Source: Fuerstiella marisgermanici (GTDB lineage Bacteria; Planctomycetota; Planctomycetia; Planctomycetales; Planctomycetaceae). Taken from it: DNA of 64,000 nucleotides. Below, piece by piece: positions 8,954 through 18,230 of this stretch (within the stretch, counting starts at the first letter, position 1; every line of letters starts with the position of its first letter). The position numbers were made by a program, and so were the translations under genes. The stretch covers positions 7,552,001 to 7,616,000 of the forward strand of contig NZ_CP017641.1 in the NCBI RefSeq assembly GCF_001983935.1. The letters are read 5' to 3'. The notes under the pieces are model-generated. The model had not been told where the DNA came from. It worked only from the letters and a program-made list of their open reading frames with translations, and made no database searches.

Positions 8954-11900
8954 ATGCAACTGATTGAATCGTTCATTCGCAACCCCGTCAAAGTTTCCGT
9001 CGGCGTGCTGCTGGTGGTGATGTTCGGTGCCATTTGTCTGGTTCGGATGCCGCGGCAGCTGGCTCCGTCGGTGCAGAATCCGGTGCTGACTATCGAAACC
9101 AGTTGGCCGGGTGGAAGTCCGCAGGAAATCGAACGCGAGATCGTGCAGGAGCAGGAAGAGCAACTGCAAGGCGTCGAAGGTGTGACCAAGATGTCATCCG
9201 AATGTCTGGATTCATCCGGCCGGATTACGTTGGAATTTGTCGTCGGTACAAACATCGAAGACGCGATGCTGCGAGTTAACACGCGACTGCAACAGGTGCG
9301 GGAATACCCAATCGACGCGTTGGAACCCGTCATCAGTGCGTCGGATGTCGCGGACCGACCGATCGCCCGCTTTGTGTTGACGGCGAAACCGCCAGACGTT
9401 GAACAGATTCATGAGTTTCAGCAGAAGTATCCGGATTTGGCTGAGGCTCTTGCCCCCGCCAGTCGCGCCATGAACAGCGGCCTGCGCGTCTTCCGGCTGC
9501 AGGAAGCGTGGCGCGAGTTGGGTGACGAACATCCGGAATTGAAGCAGCTTCTGCCACCGGAGCTCGACCTTCAGGAAGTTCGCAAGTTTGCGGAAGACTA
9601 CATCGAAACTCAACTGGAACGAGTGTCCGGTGTTTCTGATGCGTACACCTACGGCGGTCAGCAGGAAGAACTCCAGGTCATCGTCGATCCGGATCGCCTG
9701 GCCGCTCGTCAGTTAACCGTGATCGACGTTCGCAACGCGCTGCAGAACCAAAACAAAGACACTTCAGGCGGTGACTTCTGGGAAGGCAAACGCCGATGGG
9801 TGATTCGCACGCTCGGGCAGTTTCGCAGTCCGGAACAAGTGAAGCAACAGGTGCTGACCGTGCGCGATGGTGCTCCAATTTACGTCGGCGATGTGGCCGA
9901 CGTGCAAATCGGTTTCAAGAAGATGGACAGCGTGTCGCGGCGTTACGGTGTGTCCAGCAACGGAATGGCCGTGCGTCGAGCGTCCGGAGCCAATGTGTTG
10001 TCCGTCATGGTTGGCATTCGCGCAGCGACGAAACAGCTGAACGAAGGCATTCTGAAACAGCGAGGATTGGAACTGTATCAGTATTACGATGAGACCGAAT
10101 ACATTCATGCGGCGATTGGACTGGTCCAGCAAAACATCTTCCTCGGCGGCGCACTGACGATGATCGTGCTGCTGTTGTTTCTGCATCTGGGACGTCGGAC
10201 GTTGATGATCGTTCCTTTGATTGCAGCGTCAGCGATCGCGGCTGCCTATGTGTCGTCCACGTATGTTCTGGTGACATTGGCGCTGGTGATCGTGGGCGGG
10301 TTTTGGTTTGGTCGAGGTGCACTCGTCGTTGGTCTCGCGATTCCGGTCAGCGTGATTGGGACGTTTCTGTTGCTGGGGTTGATGGGCCGATCGTTGAACG
10401 TCATCAGCCTTGCCGGGCTGGCATTCGCCGTGGGCATGCTGGTCGACAATGCCGTTGTTGTGCTGGAAAATATTTTCCGCCGCTTCGAAGAAGGAGAAGA
10501 TGCGTTTACCGCGTCGGTGAATGGCACAAAAGAAGTTTGGGGCGCTGTTGTGGCGTCGACGCTGACGACGATTGCGGTGTTCGTGCCCGTGTTGTTTGTG
10601 GAAGAGATGGCCGGGCAATTGTTCCGCGACATCGCTCTGGCCATCAGTTGCGCGGTCGGATTATCACTGGTGGTTTCGTTCACCGTGGTTCCAACGGCAG
10701 CGTCGCGGTTGTTCAAGCGTTCGAAGTCAAAGGATCCCAATGCCGCGAACGTGGACGACACCAAAATCGACAATGCCGATCCAAAATCGCAGGGGCTTTT
10801 GCCTCGATTTTTGCAGTGGTGCGGCTCGCTTGTCATTCGCGTTGTGATTTCCAGTAATCGCTGGATTCAACGCGGTACCGTTCGATCGCTGGCAGTTGTG
10901 CTGGTGATGGTCGGGGCATCGGTGGGGTTGAGCTACCTGTTTTGGCCGAAGGTGGAATATCTGCCATCCGGAAACAGAAACTTCGTATTCTGCAGCGTGT
11001 CGCCGCCGCCGGGATACAACATGGACCAGTTGCTGGCCATGGGCACAAAGATCGAAGACGACCTGAAACCGTATTGGAACGCCGATCCAGGAAGTCCGGC
11101 TGCGGAGGAACTTGAGTACCCCATCATCAGCTACTACTTTTACGTCGTGCGTGGTCGCCAGGTGTTTATGGGGTTCGAGGCGCAGGACGAAACTCGCGTC
11201 CACGAATTGATCCCGCTGATCAAAGAAGTCGCCTCACAGTTCCCTGGCACCATTGCAGTGGCCAAACGCTCCAGCCTGTTTGAGCGAGGACTCACGGGAG
11301 GCCGTACGGTGGACATCGAAATCACGGGCCCGGATCTCGAACATCTGGTTACGATTGGTGGCCAGGTTCTAAGCGACGTGAAAGAACTGCTTCCGGATGC
11401 GCAAGCGATGCCGCAGCCGAGTTTAGATTTGTCCGGTCCGGAAATCCACATCGAACCACGTCTGATGCAATCATCGGAAATGGGCATCCATGCTTCTGAT
11501 TTGGGCTACACGGTGGATGCTCTTGTCGATGGGGCTTATGCGGGCGACTACTTTTCCGGCGGTGAAAAAATTGATTTGACGATTGTCGGTCAGCAATCAT
11601 TCGCCGAGCGAACTCAGAATTTGAACGACCTTCCGATTTCTACCGATCTTGGCCAGCTGGTCCCGCTGTCAGCCGTCGCAGAAATACGACTCAGCAGCGG
11701 CCCGGAACAGATCAATCGCCGCGAACGGCAGCGAGCGATCACGATTCAGGTGACACCGCCGGTCACGATGCCGCTGGAAGATGCGATGGCGAAGATCAAC
11801 GATTCTATCGTGACGCCACTGCACCGCGGTGAGATGCTTGAAGGCGGTTATATGGTGACGCTGTCGGGGACGGCCGACAAACTTCGCGAAGCCTGGGGCG

Positions 11901-12472
11901 CGTTGAAGTGGAATCTTATATTGGCGCTGGCGATCACATATCTGCTGATGGCAGCGCTGTTCGAATCATGGCTGTACCCGTTTGTGATCATCTTCAGTGT
12001 GCCGCTGGGAGCGGTTGGCGGAATTTTGGGACTGACGGTGTTGAACCTGTTCGTGTTCCAGGCACTCGACGTCCTGACGATGCTGGGCTTTGTGATCCTG
12101 ATTGGCACGGTGGTGAACAATGCAATTCTTATCGTGCATCAGTCACTCAACCACATGAGGGAAGAAGGAATGGATGCGCGCGACGCGATTCCGCTAAGCA
12201 TCCAGACGCGTATTCGTCCGATCTTCATTACCACGTTGACAACGGTACTCGGACTGCTTCCTCTGGTCGCGTTTCCCGGTGCCGGCAGTGAACTTTATCG
12301 CGGACTCGGAAGCGTGGTTCTTGGCGGTTTGCTGATGTCGACTTTGTTCACGCTGTTTTTGGTTCCCACCGTTTTCGTACTGACGCTCGACGCGAAACAC
12401 GGGCTGGTATCGATCCTGGGCCTGAACGCTGACGACACACCAGCGCTTCCCGTTCCGTCTGTGGCGAAATGA
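8954..12472 (+). CDS. RND efflux transporter permease subunit (AcrB/MexB superfamily)
   Basis: A 1172-residue inner-membrane proton-driven pump, slightly longer than typical RND permeases (about 1020-1060 residues). The N-terminus MQLIESFIRNPVKVSVGVLL is the usual first transmembrane segment. The periplasmic porter loops, the TM2-TM6 bundle (GGALTMIVLLLFLHLG onward) and the symmetrical C-terminal half (NLILALAITYLLMAALFESW) are all present. The proton-relay helix reads VGMLVDNAVVVLEN, that is Asp-Asn rather than the Asp-Asp pair of AcrB, a form also seen in SwrC-like RND proteins. A longer linker rich in Asp, Asn and Lys follows TM6 (about residues 590-615). It pairs with the adaptor two nucleotides upstream. 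The substrate is unknown. Confidence 0.95.
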   Translation: MQLIESFIRNPVKVSVGVLLVVMFGAICLVRMPRQLAPSVQNPVLTIETSWPGGSPQEIEREIVQEQEEQLQGVEGVTKMSSECLDSSGRITLEFVVGTNIEDAMLRVNTRLQQVREYPIDALEPVISASDVADRPIARFVLTAKPPDVEQIHEFQQKYPDLAEALAPASRAMNSGLRVFRLQEAWRELGDEHPELKQLLPPELDLQEVRKFAEDYIETQLERVSGVSDAYTYGGQQEELQVIVDPDRLAARQLTVIDVRNALQNQNKDTSGGDFWEGKRRWVIRTLGQFRSPEQVKQQVLTVRDGAPIYVGDVADVQIGFKKMDSVSRRYGVSSNGMAVRRASGANVLSVMVGIRAATKQLNEGILKQRGLELYQYYDETEYIHAAIGLVQQNIFLGGALTMIVLLLFLHLGRRTLMIVPLIAASAIAAAYVSSTYVLVTLALVIVGGFWFGRGALVVGLAIPVSVIGTFLLLGLMGRSLNVISLAGLAFAVGMLVDNAVVVLENIFRRFEEGEDAFTASVNGTKEVWGAVVASTLTTIAVFVPVLFVEEMAGQLFRDIALAISCAVGLSLVVSFTVVPTAASRLFKRSKSKDPNAANVDDTKIDNADPKSQGLLPRFLQWCGSLVIRVVISSNRWIQRGTVRSLAVVLVMVGASVGLSYLFWPKVEYLPSGNRNFVFCSVSPPPGYNMDQLLAMGTKIEDDLKPYWNADPGSPAAEELEYPIISYYFYVVRGRQVFMGFEAQDETRVHELIPLIKEVASQFPGTIAVAKRSSLFERGLTGGRTVDIEITGPDLEHLVTIGGQVLSDVKELLPDAQAMPQPSLDLSGPEIHIEPRLMQSSEMGIHASDLGYTVDALVDGAYAGDYFSGGEKIDLTIVGQQSFAERTQNLNDLPISTDLGQLVPLSAVAEIRLSSGPEQINRRERQRAITIQVTPPVTMPLEDAMAKINDSIVTPLHRGEMLEGGYMVTLSGTADKLREAWGALKWNLILALAITYLLMAALFESWLYPFVIIFSVPLGAVGGILGLTVLNLFVFQALDVLTMLGFVILIGTVVNNAILIVHQSLNHMREEGMDARDAIPLSIQTRIRPIFITTLTTVLGLLPLVAFPGAGSELYRGLGSVVLGGLLMSTLFTLFLVPTVFVLTLDAKHGLVSILGLNADDTPALPVPSVAK

Positions 12473-12614
12473 TCGTCACACGGAAGGGACCGAAAGCGGG
12501 GACAGGGCGCCGTTCGCAGGAAGTGGCGACCTACAGCGTGTTACGCTGACTTGTCGCCGCGGCGGACCGATTTCGATAGCAAATCGTCTGCTCCCACGAG
12601 CCCCACGCGGCAAT

Positions 12615-12640
12615 GAGTTTAGGTAAACTACTCTAAACTC
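12615..12640. terminator. Inverted repeat between convergent genes, possible terminator
   Basis: GAGTTTAG at 12615-12622 and CTAAACTC at 12633-12640 form a perfect 8-bp inverted repeat with a 10-nt loop. It overlaps the stop codon of the minus-strand acyltransferase and lies about 140 nt after the RND permease, between convergent genes. The stem is AT-rich and has no strong T-tract, so a terminator role is tentative. Confidence 0.3.
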
Positions 12641-13769
12641 TCAGGAAGATCTTGTGTCGATACAGGAAATACAAGAGCAGCCATTCGACTGCCAGTGTGC
12701 CAACAAGAAGCACAAGCGTGCCGGAATCTCCAGTCAGGCGAGCCACGCCTCCGAAGAAGAACTCGGCAATGTCGCGAAAGTTAACGAACTCCTTGCAGAT
12801 GTAGATCGTGATGGCGTTGGCACCAATCACGACCCAAAAAAACGCGAGCCAACGCCATTTCAAAACGTCTATGACAGCGTAGAAAAGGGCCAGCAACAGC
12901 AAACTCCATCCGGCGGCGACAAGCACAAAGCTGCTCGTCCACAGGTTCTTGATAACCGGGAAGCTCAGCCCCCAAAAGCCACCGACGCCGAGGCTCACAA
13001 CACCCGCGAGCGCCAGAGACGCTACTTTCTTCCACGGGCCCAGGTTTGACTGCAGCAACGTTCCGGCAAGGACTCCCAGCATCGCTGTGGTTACGGCGGG
13101 GATCGTGGACAGGATGCCTTCGTTGTCACCGTAACCGTAGTACTTTTCCAGAATGATCCCGGGTAAGACGTTCCGGTCGACATGGCCTGCCAGGTTGCCT
13201 TCTTTCGAATAGTCGCCCGCAACTCCGCCGGGAGGTGGAATGAAAACGAACACGGCCCAGTATCCCAACAGTATTACCGCAATGATGATGCTCTGAGTAC
13301 GCCAGTTTGTGTGTAGTTAAATCAATCCGGCGATCGTATACCCGATTCCAATTCGCTGCAGCACGTGCATGTAACGCATGTTGGCAAAGTCGAACTGCAA
13401 CACATCGTTGTACACAAATCCCAGCAGGATCAGCAGAAAGCCGCGACGAAACAATCGGCGGTAGGCGGCCGTCGGCTGCCCTGAGTATTTCTGAAGCGAA
13501 TACGGCAACACGCACCCGACCAGGAACAGAAACAGAGGAAAGATCAGGTCATAAAACCGAAAGCCTTCCCATTCGACATGTTTGAACTGCAACGCCAGAC
13601 GGCTTGCAAATGATTCGGGATCGGCGTTCTTCAGCAATTCGATGGCAATCGAACTGCCGCCAACAATCCAGAACATGTCGAATCCGCGTAGAGCATCAAT
13701 CGAAACGATGCGTTCAGTCGTTTGCTGCGTAGAGGCGGCAGGCTCGGTGAGTCCCGGATGATCTGACAT
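12633..13769 (-). pseudogene. NagX/DUF5009-type membrane acyltransferase, interrupted by an in-frame TAA
   Basis: A homologue of bacterial heparan-alpha-glucosaminide N-acetyltransferase-like proteins (DUF5009/NagX), which acetylate amino sugars across the membrane. The 5' part (13769 to 13317) encodes the diagnostic N-terminus SIDALRGFDMFWIVGGSSIA and ends at VLQRIGIGYTIAGLI followed by TAA at 13319-13317. In the same frame the reading continues directly with LHTNWRTQSIIIAV and the remaining helices (GVLAGTLLQSNLGPWKK, IGANAITIYICKEF) to a TAG at 12635-12633. Both halves match one family end to end with no frame change, so a single nonsense codon, probably replacing a Tyr or similar codon, splits the gene. 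It is either a recent pseudogene or a sequence error; a readthrough product is also possible. It is convergent with the RND operon. Confidence 0.85.
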
Positions 13770-14236
13770 GAACGTGCTTGTTAGAAAAGTGAAAATGAAA
13801 AGTCAGCCGTCAATGCGCGCTGACTCAACTGAGAAAAGCGGCATTCCCGTGGACGCAGGAACGCACTTTCTGCGGATAGATTCAGCGACTACGATAAAGA
13901 CAGTCATGTTGAATATCCAACTCAGGCTTCGCGGCTGGCTCATCCGGACTCTCTGTTCCGGCATGCTGCACCAATATTGCAGAATGTGCCCTGCAGGCTG
14001 CAGTTTTCGATCTGAGAGAACGACCATACATAGGGCGACTGTTGCCAGCCGAGTTTGCTTACTGGGGCGGTAGAACAACGGAGTGCGCCTTCAGATCATG
14101 AGCCACCTTAAAAACTGGCGTTTGCGGAACCGAAGAAGTAGACTGCCAGCCGAAACTGTGTTTTGCGACGCCGTTTCGAGCCCGGAGTTCATCTTCACCG
14201 AATTCGCATCAACTTTGTCAGTAGTGAACGGCAATC
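13770..14236. other. Intergenic region between the NagX-like gene and the DUF1549/1553 gene
   Basis: A 467-bp gap between divergent genes. Short ORFs cover it on both strands but none is convincing as a gene. It contains a minus-strand fragment resembling the N-terminus of the serine hydrolase (separate entry). It must also hold promoters for the genes on either side, but no clear -35/-10 pair was found. Confidence 0.5.
13888..13960 (-). pseudogene. Apparent relic of a signal-peptide coding region like that of the 2479-4113 serine hydrolase
   Basis: On the minus strand, an ATG at 13943 begins MSQPRSLSWIFNMTVFIVVA. The serine hydrolase begins MGQRRSLNWTINIAVLLTVA at 4113. At DNA level, 35 of 47 aligned positions match by hand alignment around the start codon, and weaker similarity extends leftward. 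Beyond the signal-peptide segment the reading frame no longer resembles the hydrolase and ends after about 45 codons. The simplest reading is a decayed duplicate 5' end, but a small expressed peptide or a shared leader of a larger family cannot be excluded. Confidence 0.35.
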
Positions 14237-16663
14237 TTGAAATCATATCTCCACATCCTATTGGTAGCCTTCGCCCTGCAGTTCGCGGTCACACCGCGCG
14301 TTTCAGCGGCTGACGTCAATTTTCAGCGGGATGTCGCGCCGATTTTGCAGACGCACTGCTTGCGTTGTCACAACGAACGCGACCAGCGCGGAGAGCTGTC
14401 GCTGCAGACAAGCCTGTCGACGTTTGAAGGCGGCGAAAGTGGTGAGATCATCACGCCTGGCGATGCGGAATCCAGCTACTTGATGGATTTGATTGTCCCG
14501 TCGGGCGGTACGGCAGAAATGCCGAAACGGGAAGCTCCGCTTGAACCGGAGGAAATCGCCGTCATTCGCAAATGGATCGAATCCGGTGCTGTGTGGCCGG
14601 ATGGGGTAGTTTTGGAACCGCCCGTCCTTTGGTCACTCAAACCGATCCAGCGTCCTGACGTCCCGGAGGAAATCGCGCTGCTACAGCAATTTCCTATCCG
14701 AAGTCCGATTGATTCTTTTGTCGCTGCACGACTTACAGAAGCCGGGCTGACACCGGCTGCGGAGGCTGATCGGCACACGCTTATTCGTCGCCTGTATCTT
14801 GACTTGGCGGGCTTGCCGCCGCTGCCGGGTGCAGTGGAATTGTTTGTGAATGACACGTCCGCCACTGCTTACGAGAACCTGGTCGACGATCTGCTGGACT
14901 CACCGCATTTCGGCGAACAATGGGGCCGCCACTGGCTCGACCTGGCTCGCTACGCGGATAGCGAGGGCTACCTTGGAGACAGCGAACGACCTCACGCGTG
15001 GGTTTATCGCGAATGGGTCATCAACGCGATCAACGATGACATGCCGTTCGACCAGTTTACGATCGAACAGCTTGCCGGAGATCTGCTGGATGAACCCACC
15101 GTCGAGCAGAAAGTCGCCACCGGATTTCACCGCAACACTTTGCGAAATACAGAAGCCGGCGTCGATCTCGAACTGTACCGCACCAAGGAAATTGTGGACC
15201 GAGTCAACACGACCGGCATGGTGTGGCTTGGTCTGACTCTGGGATGCGCCGAATGCCACGACCATAAGAATGATCCGATCAGCCAGAAGGAATTTTATCA
15301 ACTGTATGCGTTCTTCAATAACGCAGACGAAGTGGGCGTCACGGCCACTCGGCCCTGGGAAATTGTCGAACACAAGCAAAAGATGGACGCCTGGCAACCG
15401 ACTTGGGACAAACTGCTGCAGGAGTTGAAAGGCTACGAGTCTCCGGATTTGACGCCGGAGCAACAGGCCGAAGTCGCTGCGGTGTTCAAGAGCTATCGTA
15501 AGGCCTCGCATCTGAGCAAAATCGAAAAGTTCTATCGAACAAAGGATGCCGGCTGGAAATCGCTGCGGGCGCGAATGACGGCTCATCTCGAAAAAAGACC
15601 CGCACCTCTGGGAACCAAAGCGCGAGCGTTTGCTGAGCGTACCAAGGATCGTCGCGAAACTTATATTCACGTTCGCGGTGTCTACAATCGTCCCGGCGAA
15701 GTGGTTGAGCTCGCGACACCTCGCGTGTTGCCTCCGCTGCATTCTCGCGGCGCTGAGCCGGACCGGTTCGATCTGGCGCGATGGCTGTTTGATGAATCGA
15801 ATCCCCTGACAGCTCGCGTGGCCGCGAATCGAATCTGGCATCAGTTGTTTGGTGTGGGCCTGGTGTCTACGCCGAACGATTTCGGAACCCAGGGAGCGAA
15901 ACCATCGCACCCGTTGTTGCTGGATTGGCTGGCGACTGAATACCGGCAGCTAGGTTGGAGCCGCAAAGCACTGATTAGGGAAATCGTGTTGTCGTCGACG
16001 TACCGAATGTCGTCCGCATCAAATTCGGTGCCCGGTCAGGACGACGCCGGCAACCTGCTGCTGTGGCGGCAGAATAGCTTTCGAGTGAATGCGGAAAGCG
16101 TTCGCGATCTGCATCTGACAGCCAGCGGTCTGCTGGACCGCACGATTGGTCGTCAAGGAATCCGTCCGCCGCTGCCATCATTCGTGACGGAAGTTGGTCG
16201 CAGCGTCAAATGGCCGGTCAGCAAAGGTAGCGACCGTTATCGTCGCGGGATGTATATCTTTTTCAAACGCACGGTGCCCTACCCTATGCTGATGACGTTC
16301 GACGCGCCGGATGCGAATATTTCGTGCAGTCGGCGAGAACGGTCCAATACGCCGCTGCAGGCTCTGACGTTACTGAACGATCCCGTGTTCTATGAGTGTG
16401 CTCAGGAACTGGGCCGTAAAGCGGTCGAGCGATTTCCTGAACAACCTGAAGATACCATCAGCCTGATGTTCTTCCGTTGTCTTGGCCGCCAACCGGCCGA
16501 GCATGAGCTGAAGACTCTGATGGCCGCTTACCACGATCTGGTGGCACTCAAAGCGAAGGAGTCTGGCGTCGCGGCTGACAACCTTGATCACAGCGGGCGA
16601 GACGCGATGACGACCGTCGCGAGAATCGTGATGAATCTGGACGAGTTTATTACGCGGGACTGA
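14237..16663 (+). CDS. Planctomycete cytochrome-c-like PSCyt1/DUF1549/DUF1553 protein
   Basis: An 808-residue exported protein of the planctomycete-specific PSCyt1-PSCyt2-PSD1 type. A TTG start at 14237 gives the signal peptide MKSYLHILLVAFALQFAV, with cleavage near VSAAD. The N-terminal PSCyt1 region carries CLRCHNERDQRGELSL at about residues 36-51, with a CxxCH haem-binding motif, then DUF1549 (HWLDLARYADSEGY near 235). A second CAECHDHKNDPIS motif lies near residue 337. DUF1553 follows (SNPLTARVAANRIWHQLFG near 517, SRRERSNTPLQALTLLNDP near 696). Function is not established; the CxxCH motifs suggest covalent haem and electron transfer. The stop is 10 nt before the DUF1501 gene, the standard partner of this family, so the two form an operon. 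Confidence 0.95.
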   Translation: MKSYLHILLVAFALQFAVTPRVSAADVNFQRDVAPILQTHCLRCHNERDQRGELSLQTSLSTFEGGESGEIITPGDAESSYLMDLIVPSGGTAEMPKREAPLEPEEIAVIRKWIESGAVWPDGVVLEPPVLWSLKPIQRPDVPEEIALLQQFPIRSPIDSFVAARLTEAGLTPAAEADRHTLIRRLYLDLAGLPPLPGAVELFVNDTSATAYENLVDDLLDSPHFGEQWGRHWLDLARYADSEGYLGDSERPHAWVYREWVINAINDDMPFDQFTIEQLAGDLLDEPTVEQKVATGFHRNTLRNTEAGVDLELYRTKEIVDRVNTTGMVWLGLTLGCAECHDHKNDPISQKEFYQLYAFFNNADEVGVTATRPWEIVEHKQKMDAWQPTWDKLLQELKGYESPDLTPEQQAEVAAVFKSYRKASHLSKIEKFYRTKDAGWKSLRARMTAHLEKRPAPLGTKARAFAERTKDRRETYIHVRGVYNRPGEVVELATPRVLPPLHSRGAEPDRFDLARWLFDESNPLTARVAANRIWHQLFGVGLVSTPNDFGTQGAKPSHPLLLDWLATEYRQLGWSRKALIREIVLSSTYRMSSASNSVPGQDDAGNLLLWRQNSFRVNAESVRDLHLTASGLLDRTIGRQGIRPPLPSFVTEVGRSVKWPVSKGSDRYRRGMYIFFKRTVPYPMLMTFDAPDANISCSRRERSNTPLQALTLLNDPVFYECAQELGRKAVERFPEQPEDTISLMFFRCLGRQPAEHELKTLMAAYHDLVALKAKESGVAADNLDHSGRDAMTTVARIVMNLDEFITRD

Positions 16664-16673
16664 ACAGGAAACG

Positions 16674-18128
16674 ATGACCACCACCAACACCGATTCGTGT
16701 CATTTCGACCGTCGACGATTCTTCACGTCCGCTGCCAGCGGATTAGGATCAGTGGCGATGGCGTCTATGCTGCAGGACGACGGTCTGCTGGCGGCTGATT
16801 CGCAATTGCCGTTTTCTCATTTCGTTCCGAAGGCGAAGCGGTGCATCTATCTGTTTATGGAGGGTGGGCCGAGTCAGATGGATCTGTGCGATCCAAAGCC
16901 GAAGCTAAATGAACTCGACGGCCAGCCGATGCCGGAATCGTTACTCAACGAAATCAAGTTTGCATTCATTCAGAAAGAAAGCGCCCGGCTAATGGGCTCA
17001 CCCCGCCGATTCCAGCGGTACGGGGAATGCGGAATGGAGTTGTCCGAGCTGATGCCTCACATCAGTACCTGCGCAGATGACATTGCCCTGGTTCGTTCGA
17101 TGCATTGCGACCAGTTCAATCACCTGCCTGGTCAACTGCTGATGCTCAGCGGTTCACCACTGCAGGGGTGGCCGACGTTGGGATCGTGGCTCAACTACGG
17201 TCTCGGCAGCGAATCAAAGAACCTGCCCAGCTACGTGGCGATGACAACGCTCGGTCGCGGCCTGCCTGGCGGAGCATCCAGTTGGTCCAGCGGGTTTCTG
17301 CCGTCGCAGTATTCGGGCACACTGTTTCGCAATCAGGGAAGTCCCGTGCTAAACCTCGCCAATCCTCCCGGCGTGTCGCGCGATGTTCAGTCGAGAAGTT
17401 TGCAGGCGATCAACGATCTCAATCGTGAGCGGTTTGACCGCATTGGCAATCCGGAAATCGCCAGTCGCATCGAAGCATACGAACTCGCTTTTCGAATGCA
17501 GCAAACGGCTCCGGAACTGTTGGATCTGTCTGGCGAATCCAAAGCAACGCTCGAAGCATACGGGCTTGATCGTCCTGACACGGCGAAAGACACCACGGCA
17601 GGGTTCATGGGATCTTACGCCCGCAACTGTCTACTCGCTCGCCGCATGATCGAACGCGGCGTGCGATTTGTGACGTTGTTTCTGTCCACATGGGATCACC
17701 ACAGCGGACTGGACAGTGGTCTGGAACGCTATACGCAGATTTCCGATCAACCTGTCACAGCTCTGCTGAAAGATCTGAAGCAACGCGGGCTGCTGGACGA
17801 AACGCTGGTGGTCTGGGGCGGAGAATTCGGCAGGACGCCGCTGGGTGAGAATCGTGCCAACTTCAAGACGGTGACCGGTCGCGACCATCACCCGTATTCC
17901 TTCAGCATGTGGCTGGCAGGAGGCGGCGTCAAAGGCGGTCAGGTCATCGGCGAAACCGATGAAATCGGTTGGGGAGTCGCCAAAGATCCCGTTCACGTCC
18001 ACGACCTTCACGCAACGCTGTTACATCTGTTTGGCCTGGACCACGAGCGATTGACCTACCGATTTCAGGGGCGTGATTTTCGCCTGACCGACGTCGCCGG
18101 AAATATCGTCAACCAACTGCTCACTTGA
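16674..18128 (+). CDS. DUF1501 domain protein (sulfatase/phosphatase-fold-like, Tat-exported)
   Basis: A 484-residue member of the DUF1501 family, related in fold to alkaline-phosphatase-superfamily sulfatases and widespread in Planctomycetes. A twin-arginine-like N-terminus is visible (DRRRFFTSAASGLGSVAMA). Family blocks include CIYLFMEGGPSQMDLCDPKP near residues 57-76, GGEFGRTPLGE near 381-391, and a DHHPYSFSMWLAGGGVKGG block. An AGGAA Shine-Dalgarno sequence precedes the ATG, and the gene follows the DUF1549/DUF1553 partner by 10 nt. The pair is probably exported to the periplasm and acts together; the biochemical role is unknown. Confidence 0.95.
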   Translation: MTTTNTDSCHFDRRRFFTSAASGLGSVAMASMLQDDGLLAADSQLPFSHFVPKAKRCIYLFMEGGPSQMDLCDPKPKLNELDGQPMPESLLNEIKFAFIQKESARLMGSPRRFQRYGECGMELSELMPHISTCADDIALVRSMHCDQFNHLPGQLLMLSGSPLQGWPTLGSWLNYGLGSESKNLPSYVAMTTLGRGLPGGASSWSSGFLPSQYSGTLFRNQGSPVLNLANPPGVSRDVQSRSLQAINDLNRERFDRIGNPEIASRIEAYELAFRMQQTAPELLDLSGESKATLEAYGLDRPDTAKDTTAGFMGSYARNCLLARRMIERGVRFVTLFLSTWDHHSGLDSGLERYTQISDQPVTALLKDLKQRGLLDETLVVWGGEFGRTPLGENRANFKTVTGRDHHPYSFSMWLAGGGVKGGQVIGETDEIGWGVAKDPVHVHDLHATLLHLFGLDHERLTYRFQGRDFRLTDVAGNIVNQLLT

Positions 18129-18230
18129 TCGGCGCAGTCCGGGAATCGCGCTGACGGCAGTTGGCCGGTGTTCGCTCCTTGGTTATTCGTAAAGCCGTGC
18201 TTGTGCTCATTTTGTCATCGTGGACTTCCC

